Both the position numbers and the translations under genes were made by a program. From positions 2,976,001 through 3,040,000 of the forward strand of contig NZ_CP048115.1 of assembly GCF_010093045.1 (NCBI RefSeq): DNA of 64,000 nucleotides. The letters are read 5' to 3'. Under the pieces are notes generated by a model, which was given only the letters and a program-made list of their open reading frames with translations, did no database searches and was not told where the DNA came from. Below are positions 36,700 through 44,182 of the stretch, one piece after another; the first letter of the stretch is position 1, and every line of letters starts with the position of its first letter. The stretch comes from Mucilaginibacter sp. 14171R-50. Its GTDB lineage: Bacteria; Bacteroidota; Bacteroidia; Sphingobacteriales; Sphingobacteriaceae.

Positions 36700-37330
36700 C
36701 GTTATTGGTTTGTAATTTTGTTTCCATCGTGTTGTTCGCCCTGTTATTAAAACGGTTCATCAATATACCGCCTTCGGTCGTGTAAACACCAAAGTCAATC
36801 TTTTCCGGTATCCATGTGAGGTCGCTGTAGATCGGTCTTACGAAATAAAAAACGCCAAGGTTGTTTTGGCAATAACGCTCCATTGCCCGAAATAATTTTC
36901 CTTGCAGCGATAAGCCGCGGTTCAATTCACGTAATTGCGGATAGATATTCTGATCCAATTGCCCGTCGTTACAATGGGCGATGAAATGTCCCTTATCATA
37001 CCCTTCAAACGCAGGGGTGTCCTTAAAAGGACCTAAAAACTGTTTCATTCGATAATTTTTCCGAACAGAAGTATTTGCCGCCGATCTCGCCAGTATAAAT
37101 ATAACCCGCGCTGTCCGGCTGAAGATATCAGGGCTAGGGTCTTCCGTACAATCAAAATACAAGGTGTAATTGCGGTTGACGTTGTCATTAAAATATCTGA
37201 CCTCCGCATCTTCGAACTTCGATTCGTATTCTTCCGTTAAGTGATATGCCAGTTCCTTTCGTAAATAAACGACTGATTGTTCATAATCCGGTCCGGGTAT
37301 AGCTGAGAAAATTCTGTAGTAATCGGTCAT
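36695..37330 (-). CDS. DRGH-type (beta-beta-alpha metal) DNA/RNA non-specific endonuclease
   Basis: The hallmark motif reads GYDKGHFIAHCNDGQ (110-124), with D112-K-G-H115 replacing the usual DRGH; His115 is the expected general base. Downstream N128 and Q132 (QNIYPQLRELNRG) and E151 (FRAMERY) match conserved metal and structural residues of the family. The N-terminal 90 residues are extra and may regulate it. There is no signal peptide, so it should act inside the cell. It lies between cassettes 1 and 2 on the NTPase strand, with its stop inside site B. Being the effector of the NTPase downstream is an inference. Confidence 0.75.
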   Translation of the reverse strand: MTDYYRIFSAIPGPDYEQSVVYLRKELAYHLTEEYESKFEDAEVRYFNDNVNRNYTLYFDCTEDPSPDIFSRTARVIFILARSAANTSVRKNYRMKQFLGPFKDTPAFEGYDKGHFIAHCNDGQLDQNIYPQLRELNRGLSLQGKLFRAMERYCQNNLGVFYFVRPIYSDLTWIPEKIDFGVYTTEGGILMNRFNNRANNTMETKLQTNNG

Positions 37331-37395
37331 GATTGCGGTCAGGTTGAACTACCCGAATATAATATTATTTATCTGGATTGAAAATATCAATAAGG

Positions 37396-37412
37396 GATAA
37401 CTAATAATTATC
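37396..37412 (+). repeat. Recombination site C (GATAA-CTAATAA-TTATC)
   Basis: GATAACTAATAATTATC has the same arms as sites A and B but a different 7-bp centre. The identity with site D extends on both sides (AATAARG before, AGGCG after). The start codon at 37421 follows after 8 bp. Confidence 0.72.
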
Positions 37413-37420
37413 AGGCGACG

Positions 37421-37972
37421 ATGTATAAAATAGATCCGGAATTTGTGACCTATCTCGATGTGATCGACAAATTTGTCGTGATACTGGGGTTGCCTATTGC
37501 TTTTATTCAATACTTCCGTACTAAAAAGAAAGAAAAACGAGATAGGGAATATGGTACTTATAACGCCCTTGATGAAAAATACCTGGAGTTTCAGAAACTA
37601 TGCCTGGATCATTCCTACCTAAACATTTTTGATATACCTGATGAACACCCGAAGCAGTTGGATGAAAAACAGGCCAAGGAGGAGCTTATATTACTGACCA
37701 TGTTGTTTTCCATTTTTGAACGGGCATACCTGTTATATTCAGACCAGTATTCGGAGATCAAGAGAAAGCAATGGTTGGGCTGGGAAGACTATATCCGCTC
37801 GTTTTGCCACCGGGAGAACTTCTTGCGCGCATGGGAGGTCAGTGGAAACACATTCGATACGGATTTCGAAGGCTACATGCGACAACTGATTAGTGAGGTT
37901 CGCAACGAGCTAAAAATATTAGCGGAAAACGAGAAACTTAATTCAACACTTCCTCAAAAGGGAGGCCGCTAG
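37421..37972 (+). CDS. Small membrane-anchored protein of unknown function
   Basis: One N-terminal membrane helix (about 14-32, IDKFVVILGLPIAFIQYF) is followed by a basic stop-transfer region (RTKKKEKRDRE) and a helical cytoplasmic domain (YGTYNALDEKYLEFQKLCLD; SIFERAYLLYSDQ). No family was recognised, but a short helix plus a cytosolic helical domain is common in accessory-island proteins. It sits behind site C in cassette 2 and overlaps the SET gene tail to tail. Confidence 0.65.
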   Translation: MYKIDPEFVTYLDVIDKFVVILGLPIAFIQYFRTKKKEKRDREYGTYNALDEKYLEFQKLCLDHSYLNIFDIPDEHPKQLDEKQAKEELILLTMLFSIFERAYLLYSDQYSEIKRKQWLGWEDYIRSFCHRENFLRAWEVSGNTFDTDFEGYMRQLISEVRNELKILAENEKLNSTLPQKGGR

Positions 37973-38342
37973 CACAGCTTTGGCACGTATCATAGTAATC
38001 GCAGACAATTTCTTCCCCGGCTGCAATGTCGCGGTCTGTGAAACAATAATCGACCAGCCCAGCTTCATCATAATGATTAATGAAATTCGGATCAAGCGAA
38101 TGATTGGTAAAACGCGCATTATCGCCACACAAATACCAGTTACCGGTCACTTCTTGAAAACCATGAATTTGAATATAAGAGATAACGTTCAGCGGTAATC
38201 GGCCAAGGGTTTCCGGGGTAAAAAGGCGGTCAAAACTTTCGTCGCGCCTCCAGTATACAGTACCTTTAGATATGGGTACTTTAGCAAACAGGGCCATGCC
38301 TTTTCCTTCAACTGGTGCTATATAAGTTTCTACTAAAAGCAT
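37938..38342 (-). CDS. Stand-alone SET-domain protein (putative lysine methyltransferase)
   Basis: The 134 residues show SET-domain landmarks: an opening GKGMALFAKVPISKGTVYW, the ARFTNHSLDPN motif (N80-H81) for cofactor binding, and GEEIVCDYYDTCQSC (E111, D115, Y116) near the end. SET proteins transfer methyl groups from S-adenosylmethionine to lysines. The C120-x-x-C123 pair resembles the start of a post-SET zinc site, with only part of the usual cysteines. The bacterial target is unknown. It faces left from site D in cassette 2. Confidence 0.78.
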   Translation of the reverse strand: MLLVETYIAPVEGKGMALFAKVPISKGTVYWRRDESFDRLFTPETLGRLPLNVISYIQIHGFQEVTGNWYLCGDNARFTNHSLDPNFINHYDEAGLVDYCFTDRDIAAGEEIVCDYYDTCQSCASGLPFEEVLN

Positions 38343-38353
38343 TGATGCCGCCT

Positions 38354-38370
38354 GATAATTATTAGTTATC
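38354..38370 (-). repeat. Recombination site D (inverted partner of site C)
   Basis: The minus strand reads GATAACTAATAATTATC then AGGCG, the same as site C. The SET start codon (38342) follows after 11 bp. Upstream ACCAATAAAG is also nearly shared with site B (ACCAATAACG). Confidence 0.72.
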
Positions 38371-38727
38371 CTTTATTGGTTCACTAATTTAGTAAAAGTT
38401 TCGAAAATTGTTAATGGAGAAATCAATACAGATAATGTTCAGTTATCCATTGTACCCAACTGTAAACTTCACTAATGAAGTTTGATCATGCTTTAGTTAT
38501 TTTAGTAATTACTTGATAACTGATAGTATAAGCTTAGCATTTTTCACATCGCATATAATAATCAAGTTTGACGAACGATGTTATCGGCGTTGTTATGGCA
38601 AACTTTCTTATACTTTTATAATTTGTCTGCCTGCACAAGGGATAGTCACTGTTATCAGTGGCAGGGAGGTGAATTTTGATCGTTCCAGTTTTTGGCTTTC
38701 TCATAATTATAGCGTCGTAACCATTGC
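38371..38727. other. Non-coding stretch with extra recombination-like sites
   Basis: It holds site F (38431-38447) and an imperfect copy GATAACTGATAGTATAA (38515-38531) whose right arm is altered. These may be scars of lost cassettes. No gene is supported between 38371 and 38727. Confidence 0.45.
38431..38447 (-). repeat. Orphan recombination site F (GATAA-CTGAACA-TTATC)
   Basis: On the minus strand GGATAACTGAACATTATC keeps both arms and the leading CT of the centre, but its centre matches no other site in the window. No start codon follows closely. Confidence 0.55.
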
Positions 38728-40455
38728 TCAGATATTATGCAACGGCTTAAGTTCAGGAAAAAGATTCATAAGGAGAGAACCATTTTCCGGGTAAGGTATA
38801 GTTCCTGTTCGCTCATAATAGTTAAACCGTCCTTTTAATTTTCCGCTTTTATCTTCAAGCAGTAACTGATCGTAGTAACCATATACTTTGATCGCACGAA
38901 AATATAGCATGGCATAGTCTTTTTGGCTGTCAAATATATAGTGCGCAACTTGTTTCATATGGATGTAGCGGAAGCCAATGATCATTTTATATTTTAGGGA
39001 GCTAACTGCCATTAATATTTTATTCAGCCGGGTTAATTCAAAGGCCGCATATTGATTAGCTAAACCGGCGTAGACCTTGACAGTTGCCCATCGTTCGATC
39101 TGTTGCTTTTCGTATTCGCTCTGGTTAAAATAATTCTTATCGTAAAGTTGCTGTAAATCTTGCTGATCGTGCTCCGTCATTACATAGCCCTTACGAAAGA
39201 GGCAGGTTAAATACTGCTGAAAAAACATCTCATCCGGGATACGTAATATTTCCTGGAAAACATTTACCCCGTTATGAATAAGTAATGCTGTATTTACGAG
39301 GATTTTGTCGGTGCTGCAAAGAAATCGCAGAAAGTTAAATTTTCTGCGTTCGAAAAACAATTTGGTTATGATCTGGGCATTATCTCCACAAAATTTCAGC
39401 CTTTCCTCCAAATCCTCCGCTGAAATTGAATATTTGATCAAGTCGGATAAATGCTCTCTTTCGTTTTCATGCAACCAGTCCTTTTTGTAGAAACGGTTCA
39501 GGTATTCAGCGATTTTGTCCTGTGTCCTTTGCGTTTGTGCCCTGGCATCTGCTTTCTTGCGATCAACCTTAAGTTGTGTCAGTTCCTCTTCTATCACTTT
39601 TTGACCGCCTTCAGAATCATAATAATAAAATTTCTCGTGACTGATAAAACGGATCTCATCTAAGCCGATAGACGCTTCATTCCATCGCGCCTTAATTTCT
39701 AAGTCGTCAATAAAAAATTCACGATAATAACAGGTAAGGATCAATTTGCCGGATTCCCTGGACTTTGCCTGCGCTTTCTGATCGAAGACATACACATTGT
39801 TATTGTTGTTATAAAAAACATCCTTTTGGGTAAATTTCTGAAGGTCGGACTGCAAAGAGAAATTTGGAAACACCCAGATCAGATAAACACCTTGCTGTTG
39901 GTAAAAAAGGCTGCGTCCAACAATTACGGATAGAAATGTTGTTGACAACTGCAATTCAAAGGCGATCTTCCCAATCTTGTTATGATCGGCAAGGACATCA
40001 GGCTTCCTCCATTTATTGGAAATGGCCTGATCTTTATATACCTCATCGACCTTTACGCTGTTGATGCCCGGATTAAGTGTAAGGAAATGGGCGATCAACC
40101 GCTTCAGTGTATCATGAAGGATACTTTCTTTTTCGCCGTTATACTTGATACACCTGACTTCTTCTTCTGTTAACCGGCTTTGAGTTTTTATTACACAATC
40201 CGCACTTTTATAAGGATGGGTAAAATAAAAGGTTTTTTTTTGATCCGTGGACACCCGCCCCCGGATCGCTACAGGCTGTTTGCAGTACAGACATACTAAT
40301 TCCACAGCATTATTTTGCAGATTTTTTTCAATTTGCGTACGTAGCTGAAATATCTTTGCTTCATTCGTATGCTGATCCTTAAACAGTTCATCCACCTCTA
40401 TCTGTTCTCCGGTTGTAAGGTTCAATATGGTTTCGATTGTCCGTTGACTACTCAT
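38728..40455 (-). CDS. CoiA-like / DUF6035-type protein with zinc finger and nuclease motif
   Basis: A zinc site is visible (CLYCKQPVAIRG, Cys55/Cys58, then FYFTHPYKSADC, His80/Cys87). It is followed by a PD-(D/E)xK-like core, KPDVLAD (D153) and IAFELQLST (E167-x-Q169), with VGRSLFYQQQGVYLIWVF. This order is that of competence protein CoiA and related DUF6035 proteins. The C-terminal 300 residues are helical and not recognised. The catalytic Lys of a classic core is replaced by Gln, as in other CoiA-like proteins. It is last in a minus-strand group of four genes, which suggests a nucleic-acid-targeting defence module (inference). Confidence 0.7.
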   Translation of the reverse strand: MSSQRTIETILNLTTGEQIEVDELFKDQHTNEAKIFQLRTQIEKNLQNNAVELVCLYCKQPVAIRGRVSTDQKKTFYFTHPYKSADCVIKTQSRLTEEEVRCIKYNGEKESILHDTLKRLIAHFLTLNPGINSVKVDEVYKDQAISNKWRKPDVLADHNKIGKIAFELQLSTTFLSVIVGRSLFYQQQGVYLIWVFPNFSLQSDLQKFTQKDVFYNNNNNVYVFDQKAQAKSRESGKLILTCYYREFFIDDLEIKARWNEASIGLDEIRFISHEKFYYYDSEGGQKVIEEELTQLKVDRKKADARAQTQRTQDKIAEYLNRFYKKDWLHENEREHLSDLIKYSISAEDLEERLKFCGDNAQIITKLFFERRKFNFLRFLCSTDKILVNTALLIHNGVNVFQEILRIPDEMFFQQYLTCLFRKGYVMTEHDQQDLQQLYDKNYFNQSEYEKQQIERWATVKVYAGLANQYAAFELTRLNKILMAVSSLKYKMIIGFRYIHMKQVAHYIFDSQKDYAMLYFRAIKVYGYYDQLLLEDKSGKLKGRFNYYERTGTIPYPENGSLLMNLFPELKPLHNI

Positions 40456-40521
40456 AAATTTCAGCTGGACTATACAGCCATTATCAAATATGTTATGTCA
40501 CTAAATAAATTAGCCGTTCAG

Positions 40522-41391
40522 TTAATAAGTAATCAACCATTGCAGCCCCGTCACCTGACGAAAATTATACATGGTTATAAAACTGTAAAATAGTTGATAA
40601 TTAGTGATGTTATCCACCGCATCTCTTAACTGGCGAAACGCGTCAGAGTAGCTACTACCTTGTAAGGTGACAGATTCAATCTGCTTGCTAAAATTGATAA
40701 TGAAGTTTCGATTGTTTTCTTCGGAGTTGCGCTGCTGGCTATCACTGAAACTATTTATCGTTTCCACTATATCCACGCTTTTGATTGGTTCAGGTTCACT
40801 AAAGGCCATAGAAATTGTACCGGGATCAGTAAACGTATTATAATGATGCCCGGCCAAATCACTTGCCCGCGTAAAATTCGAGTTGTTGATGATGCTGCGG
40901 CTTATGTGTGCCGACACCAGATCATTATGGTCATGAAATGCAGGGCAGGCATATAAGGTCAATACTTTGCTTCCCACCTGACTGTCAATATTCTCCAGCA
41001 GTTCCTGCTGACGCTGGTAGACTTCATACCTGAAATAATTCCTTCTCCAATGCCGCCATTCTTTTCCGCTACTACGCGTAATGATTTCAGGGCGTTTATA
41101 TTGAAACAACAAATTAACCTTTAAATTAACGGGTATATTATCAATAACAACCGACAGATAATCTTCCATATCCCTTGCAATTGTTCTTAATTCAACGCCC
41201 CTCAGGGGACGGATGGGCCAAAGCGGATGTTTAAAAAAATGCCAGAGCGCCGAATGCCTGGAAAAGGCGGAAGAATCAAAACCCAAAAAACCCTCCTGAG
41301 CCTGTCCTATAGGATATACAACCTTTGACCGACTCGCCAACTCTATGTTAAAATAATTCTCATAGGTTTTTTCCTCGAATGTTGCCGTCAC
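40522..41391 (-). CDS. Unrecognised protein with PD-(D/E)xK-like motif
   Basis: A restriction-nuclease-like core is suggested by E17 (FNIELAS), E33 and D39 (AQEGFLGFDSSAF), and Q97-x-K99 on a strand (NLLFQYKRPE). A further strand, KVLTLYACPAFHDHNDL, fits the same fold. The C-terminal 100 residues are helical. I could not name a family. It has no signal peptide. It lies 67 bp upstream of the CoiA-like gene and 51 bp downstream of the wHTH/TM gene, all on one strand. Confidence 0.55.
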   Translation of the reverse strand: MTATFEEKTYENYFNIELASRSKVVYPIGQAQEGFLGFDSSAFSRHSALWHFFKHPLWPIRPLRGVELRTIARDMEDYLSVVIDNIPVNLKVNLLFQYKRPEIITRSSGKEWRHWRRNYFRYEVYQRQQELLENIDSQVGSKVLTLYACPAFHDHNDLVSAHISRSIINNSNFTRASDLAGHHYNTFTDPGTISMAFSEPEPIKSVDIVETINSFSDSQQRNSEENNRNFIINFSKQIESVTLQGSSYSDAFRQLRDAVDNITNYQLFYSFITMYNFRQVTGLQWLITY

Positions 41392-41441
41392 GGTTTAAGA
41401 TTTATAGTTAAGTTTACTTTATTCATGAATTCTCAGTACTG

Positions 41442-41945
41442 TTAATGCGCATGATTAATTAGTTTAACAATCCAAAATATTAAGCCGATATCAACAGCGC
41501 CGAGCAACCATAAAACATTTTTAAGCAGTTCAAAACGTTTATTCCTTAACTCCAGGTCGCGAATCTTTTCATCTTTTTCCCGTAAACTACGCTCATAAAC
41601 CATTTTCTCATTTTGCAATTGCAAATTGTCCCGTTGCAACTTATCCATATCAGCCTGGCTGTTCGCAGTTGTTTGAAATGATTGGAATTGAGCCGTAAAG
41701 CCGCCATTTTTGATTAAAAGGACAGCTTTGGGCTCGCGAACGATCAGCATTGGCAGATCTGCTTCTTCCGTATACATGATTGCATTCACCATACCGGTTT
41801 CAACCAATATTTCCACAATGGCATGCGCCAGCGATTCATCACCGTCGAACATGGCTAATATTTGCTCGCGACTCAAATTATCCTTATTACCGAATGCGTC
41901 CAGTATCGTGTCCAGCATCCCCGCTTCGTATTCATTGATCTTCAT
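41442..41945 (-). CDS. Winged-helix, coiled-coil, tail-anchored membrane protein
   Basis: Residues 1-70 look like a small winged helix (MLDTILDAFGNKDNLSREQI; IVEILVETGMVNAIMY). A coiled coil spans about 95-138 (DMDKLQRDNLQLQNEKMVYE), and one helix at the C-terminus (LWLLGAVDIGLIFWIVKLI) should anchor it to the membrane. Such sensor-plus-tail-anchor proteins occur in defence modules whose effector disturbs the membrane. The function here is unknown. It follows the broken restriction-like gene after 31 bp. Confidence 0.6.
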   Translation of the reverse strand: MKINEYEAGMLDTILDAFGNKDNLSREQILAMFDGDESLAHAIVEILVETGMVNAIMYTEEADLPMLIVREPKAVLLIKNGGFTAQFQSFQTTANSQADMDKLQRDNLQLQNEKMVYERSLREKDEKIRDLELRNKRFELLKNVLWLLGAVDIGLIFWIVKLINHAH

Positions 41946-41976
41946 TTGTTGAATTTAAGTACATTTTTTAATCTTT

Positions 41977-42614
41977 TTACGCTGATAACTCACGTAAAAT
42001 TTGCCTGATAACGGTTATCGGAAATCCGGCTTGCTGAGTATCCCGAAACTGATCTAGCGCGCGCTCGGCATGCCAGCGCAGGTGTGCGGTCTCGACCGGA
42101 AAAGCTACAGCGTGCTGATCTGCCGTACTATGCAGAAAATCTTCGATTAATAATAGATCGTCCTCGCCCTTTTTTGAGAAGCCGAACAGTAATTCCAATA
42201 GAAATTGTTTTGGCGCTTCCCAAAACCGATACTGATCATATACCGGATCAACAAGCATGTGGGCAACTGATTGTAAACGGTTCAAACCGGCTGCGGTGTC
42301 AACCTCCCAAATTATTACGGCGTGTGAAAGATGGAGCGGGGCGATGTGTGTTCTTTCCAGTTCAGCTCGTTGGTGAAATTTTCGAGCAGGATTTCTAGTT
42401 TGCGGACAGTCAATCTTTCATGCTTGCACTGTAAATATACGGGTTTTCCGGTATCAGGGTTGTTATCCCGTATGTCAATGCCGCGCTGTTTGTTACCCGC
42501 CCGAAGATATTTTTCAAAAAAAGGTTTTTTGAAAAAGTCCTGGGCAAGAAAAACAATGAGCGTTTCAAAATCTTCCCAACTGACAAACTCCCAATCCAGT
42601 AATGTATTTTCCAT
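41977..42614 (-). pseudogene. Restriction-endonuclease-like protein, frame-broken
   Basis: The first frame (42614 to 42315) has a PD-(D/E)xK-like core: E15 (WEDFETLI), D47 (KQRGIDIRD) and Q62-x-K64 (VYLQCKHERLT). It ends early at RSIFHTP. Another frame continues as HIAPLHLSHAVIIWEVD, then NRLQSVAHMLVDPVYDQYRF, ending at 41977. The join is near 42345-42356; one extra base in the A3 run (plus-strand TTT) or loss of one AC unit restores a protein of about 212 residues. The intact form would be a nuclease of a type often fused to or encoded beside STAND proteins. Sequencing error and genuine inactivation both remain possible. Confidence 0.6.
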
Positions 42615-42736
42615 TTAGTAAACCGTGACAGGTTACGGTAGGTAAATTTTGCTAAAAATTTTGGATATGCCAATTTTCCGGGTAAACAAATATTCATGGA
42701 AGCATGTATCTTTAACCGTTCTAAACCCACCTTACC

Positions 42737-44077
42737 ATGTCAGAAGTAAAAACAACGATTGATTTAGCAACATTTGTTTACCAGAAGTTGCAAGCATCAA
42801 AATTCAAAGGCAAGAAACCACCGGAAACAGTGCTTTCGAGCCTGTTCAGTATACTTTTTTATGCAAGTCTGGCAACGGAAGAAAGCGATTTCATTAAAGT
42901 AACCGTAACCTTACTGACCAAAGAATTTAAAGCCACCGCATCCAGGCAGGGGTCGTACGACGAATCACAACTGTTTCCATTCGATGAACCTATACCATTT
43001 ACTGAAAAAAACCTGATCAAGTTATCAAAAGCGGCGGACCCCTGGAGCTCTTCTCTCGCCGTTGATTACGATGATCATGATCAACTATTTATATATGGAA
43101 TGATCGATCAGGCACTTCATTTCCAAAGCTTTCTGAATTTTGAACGGGAGGAAAAGCCACATACAACGGGGATAATCCAAACCATTATAGAAGATGTTGG
43201 CGTTTTAAACGTGATCTTCGAATTTGAACCCTTAGCGACCTTAAACAAAAGCCAGCTTACCCGCCGCTACATCGATGTTTTTAAACAGGGACCCGTTGCT
43301 GACTTTATGAAAAAGAACACCGCCGAGTTGAAAAAGCATGTTGATCGTTTCATACGGTCTGAAAAATACGCTGAATTTACGCTTGCAGATTGGGAGGAGC
43401 TGATAGAGAAACTTTATGTACAGTCTATCTCCCGGATTTTATTAAAGATCAGGAATTACCGGCATGGCGGCGCTATTTTAATCACCAACGACTTTATTAA
43501 GGGACTGGCACCAAAATATTCACTGAATTATGACAGACTGGAGATAGCAAAGAGCAATCTGTTAAAGACATCTATTCTTTATGATTCCGTAACAGGTGAT
43601 TTGGACGTTGCAGAATCCGAAGCAAAAAAGGCTGTTTCGATGGACGACTATCTTGACTATGCTGAAAGTATGGACGCTTTGCAAGAGGCAGAAAGTGAAC
43701 TTAAAGGTGCGGTCAGGTTTATCTCATCCCTAAGTTGCGTTGATGGCCTTGTCGTTTTGTCATACCGGCTTCACGTCAAAAGTTTTGGGACCGTTATTAC
43801 GGAAAAGGAGCTGCCCGAGAGCGTACAGGTCTCGTCAACCGCGGTAGCGAGAGCAAATCTAAAGCCGATGGATCCTAAGCATTTTGGCACCCGCCACCGT
43901 TCTTTATTTGCCTATTGTTATGCAAACCCTGGTAGTTTAGGTTTCGTCATATCGCAGGACGGAGAAATCAGGGCAGTAATGAAGGTAGGTGAAGAACTTG
44001 TCATGTGGGAGCATATTAAAGTTCATCAGTTTCTCAAAAGCAAAAAAATATTGCCGCTTTCTCCGGCAAAGAGTTAG
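42737..44077 (+). CDS. DACNV-like (DisA_N-related) sensor or cyclase protein
   Basis: The C-terminal third resembles the diadenylate-cyclase fold. SCVDGLVVLSYRLHVKSFG (D336-G337) corresponds to the DGA region, and HFGTRHRSLFAYCYANPG (R386-H387-R388) to the RHR motif of DisA, followed by LGFVISQDGEIRAV. The DGA alanine is Leu here, so catalysis is uncertain. The DACNV variant of this fold is proposed to sense nucleotides. The first 320 residues are helical and unrecognised. It is followed 105 bp later by the RloC-like gene. A nucleotide-signal link between the two is speculative. Confidence 0.65.
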   Translation: MSEVKTTIDLATFVYQKLQASKFKGKKPPETVLSSLFSILFYASLATEESDFIKVTVTLLTKEFKATASRQGSYDESQLFPFDEPIPFTEKNLIKLSKAADPWSSSLAVDYDDHDQLFIYGMIDQALHFQSFLNFEREEKPHTTGIIQTIIEDVGVLNVIFEFEPLATLNKSQLTRRYIDVFKQGPVADFMKKNTAELKKHVDRFIRSEKYAEFTLADWEELIEKLYVQSISRILLKIRNYRHGGAILITNDFIKGLAPKYSLNYDRLEIAKSNLLKTSILYDSVTGDLDVAESEAKKAVSMDDYLDYAESMDALQEAESELKGAVRFISSLSCVDGLVVLSYRLHVKSFGTVITEKELPESVQVSSTAVARANLKPMDPKHFGTRHRSLFAYCYANPGSLGFVISQDGEIRAVMKVGEELVMWEHIKVHQFLKSKKILPLSPAKS

Positions 44078-44140
44078 CAGGTAACTATCGCAGTGTTGAT
44101 ACCAATCACAACATGGAGCATAACGATATGGTTTATTTCT

Positions 44141-44148
44141 TAAGTTTG
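44141..44148 (+). promoter_or_regulatory. Candidate -7 promoter box for the RloC-like gene
   Basis: TAAGTTTG is an exact TAnnTTTG match 34 bp before ATG 44183. No clear -33 TTTG at the usual distance. It suggests the RloC-like gene can be transcribed separately from the DACNV-like gene. Confidence 0.35.
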
Positions 44149-44182
44149 ATAAACCTTTACTGTAAACCATTATAATAAAGTC

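Larger units (their letters stand above)
37396..38370. mobile_element. Putative invertible cassette 2 (sites C and D)
   Basis: A second convergent gene pair, overlapping by 35 bp, enclosed by inverted sites C and D with matching centres. The architecture repeats that of cassette 1, which makes a chance arrangement unlikely. Confidence 0.58.

Noticed and set aside
40585..40605. GATAATTAGTGATGTTATC resembling the recombination site
   Set aside because: The centre is 9 bp rather than 7, it lies inside the coding region of the 40522-41391 gene, and it lacks the AATAARG flank.
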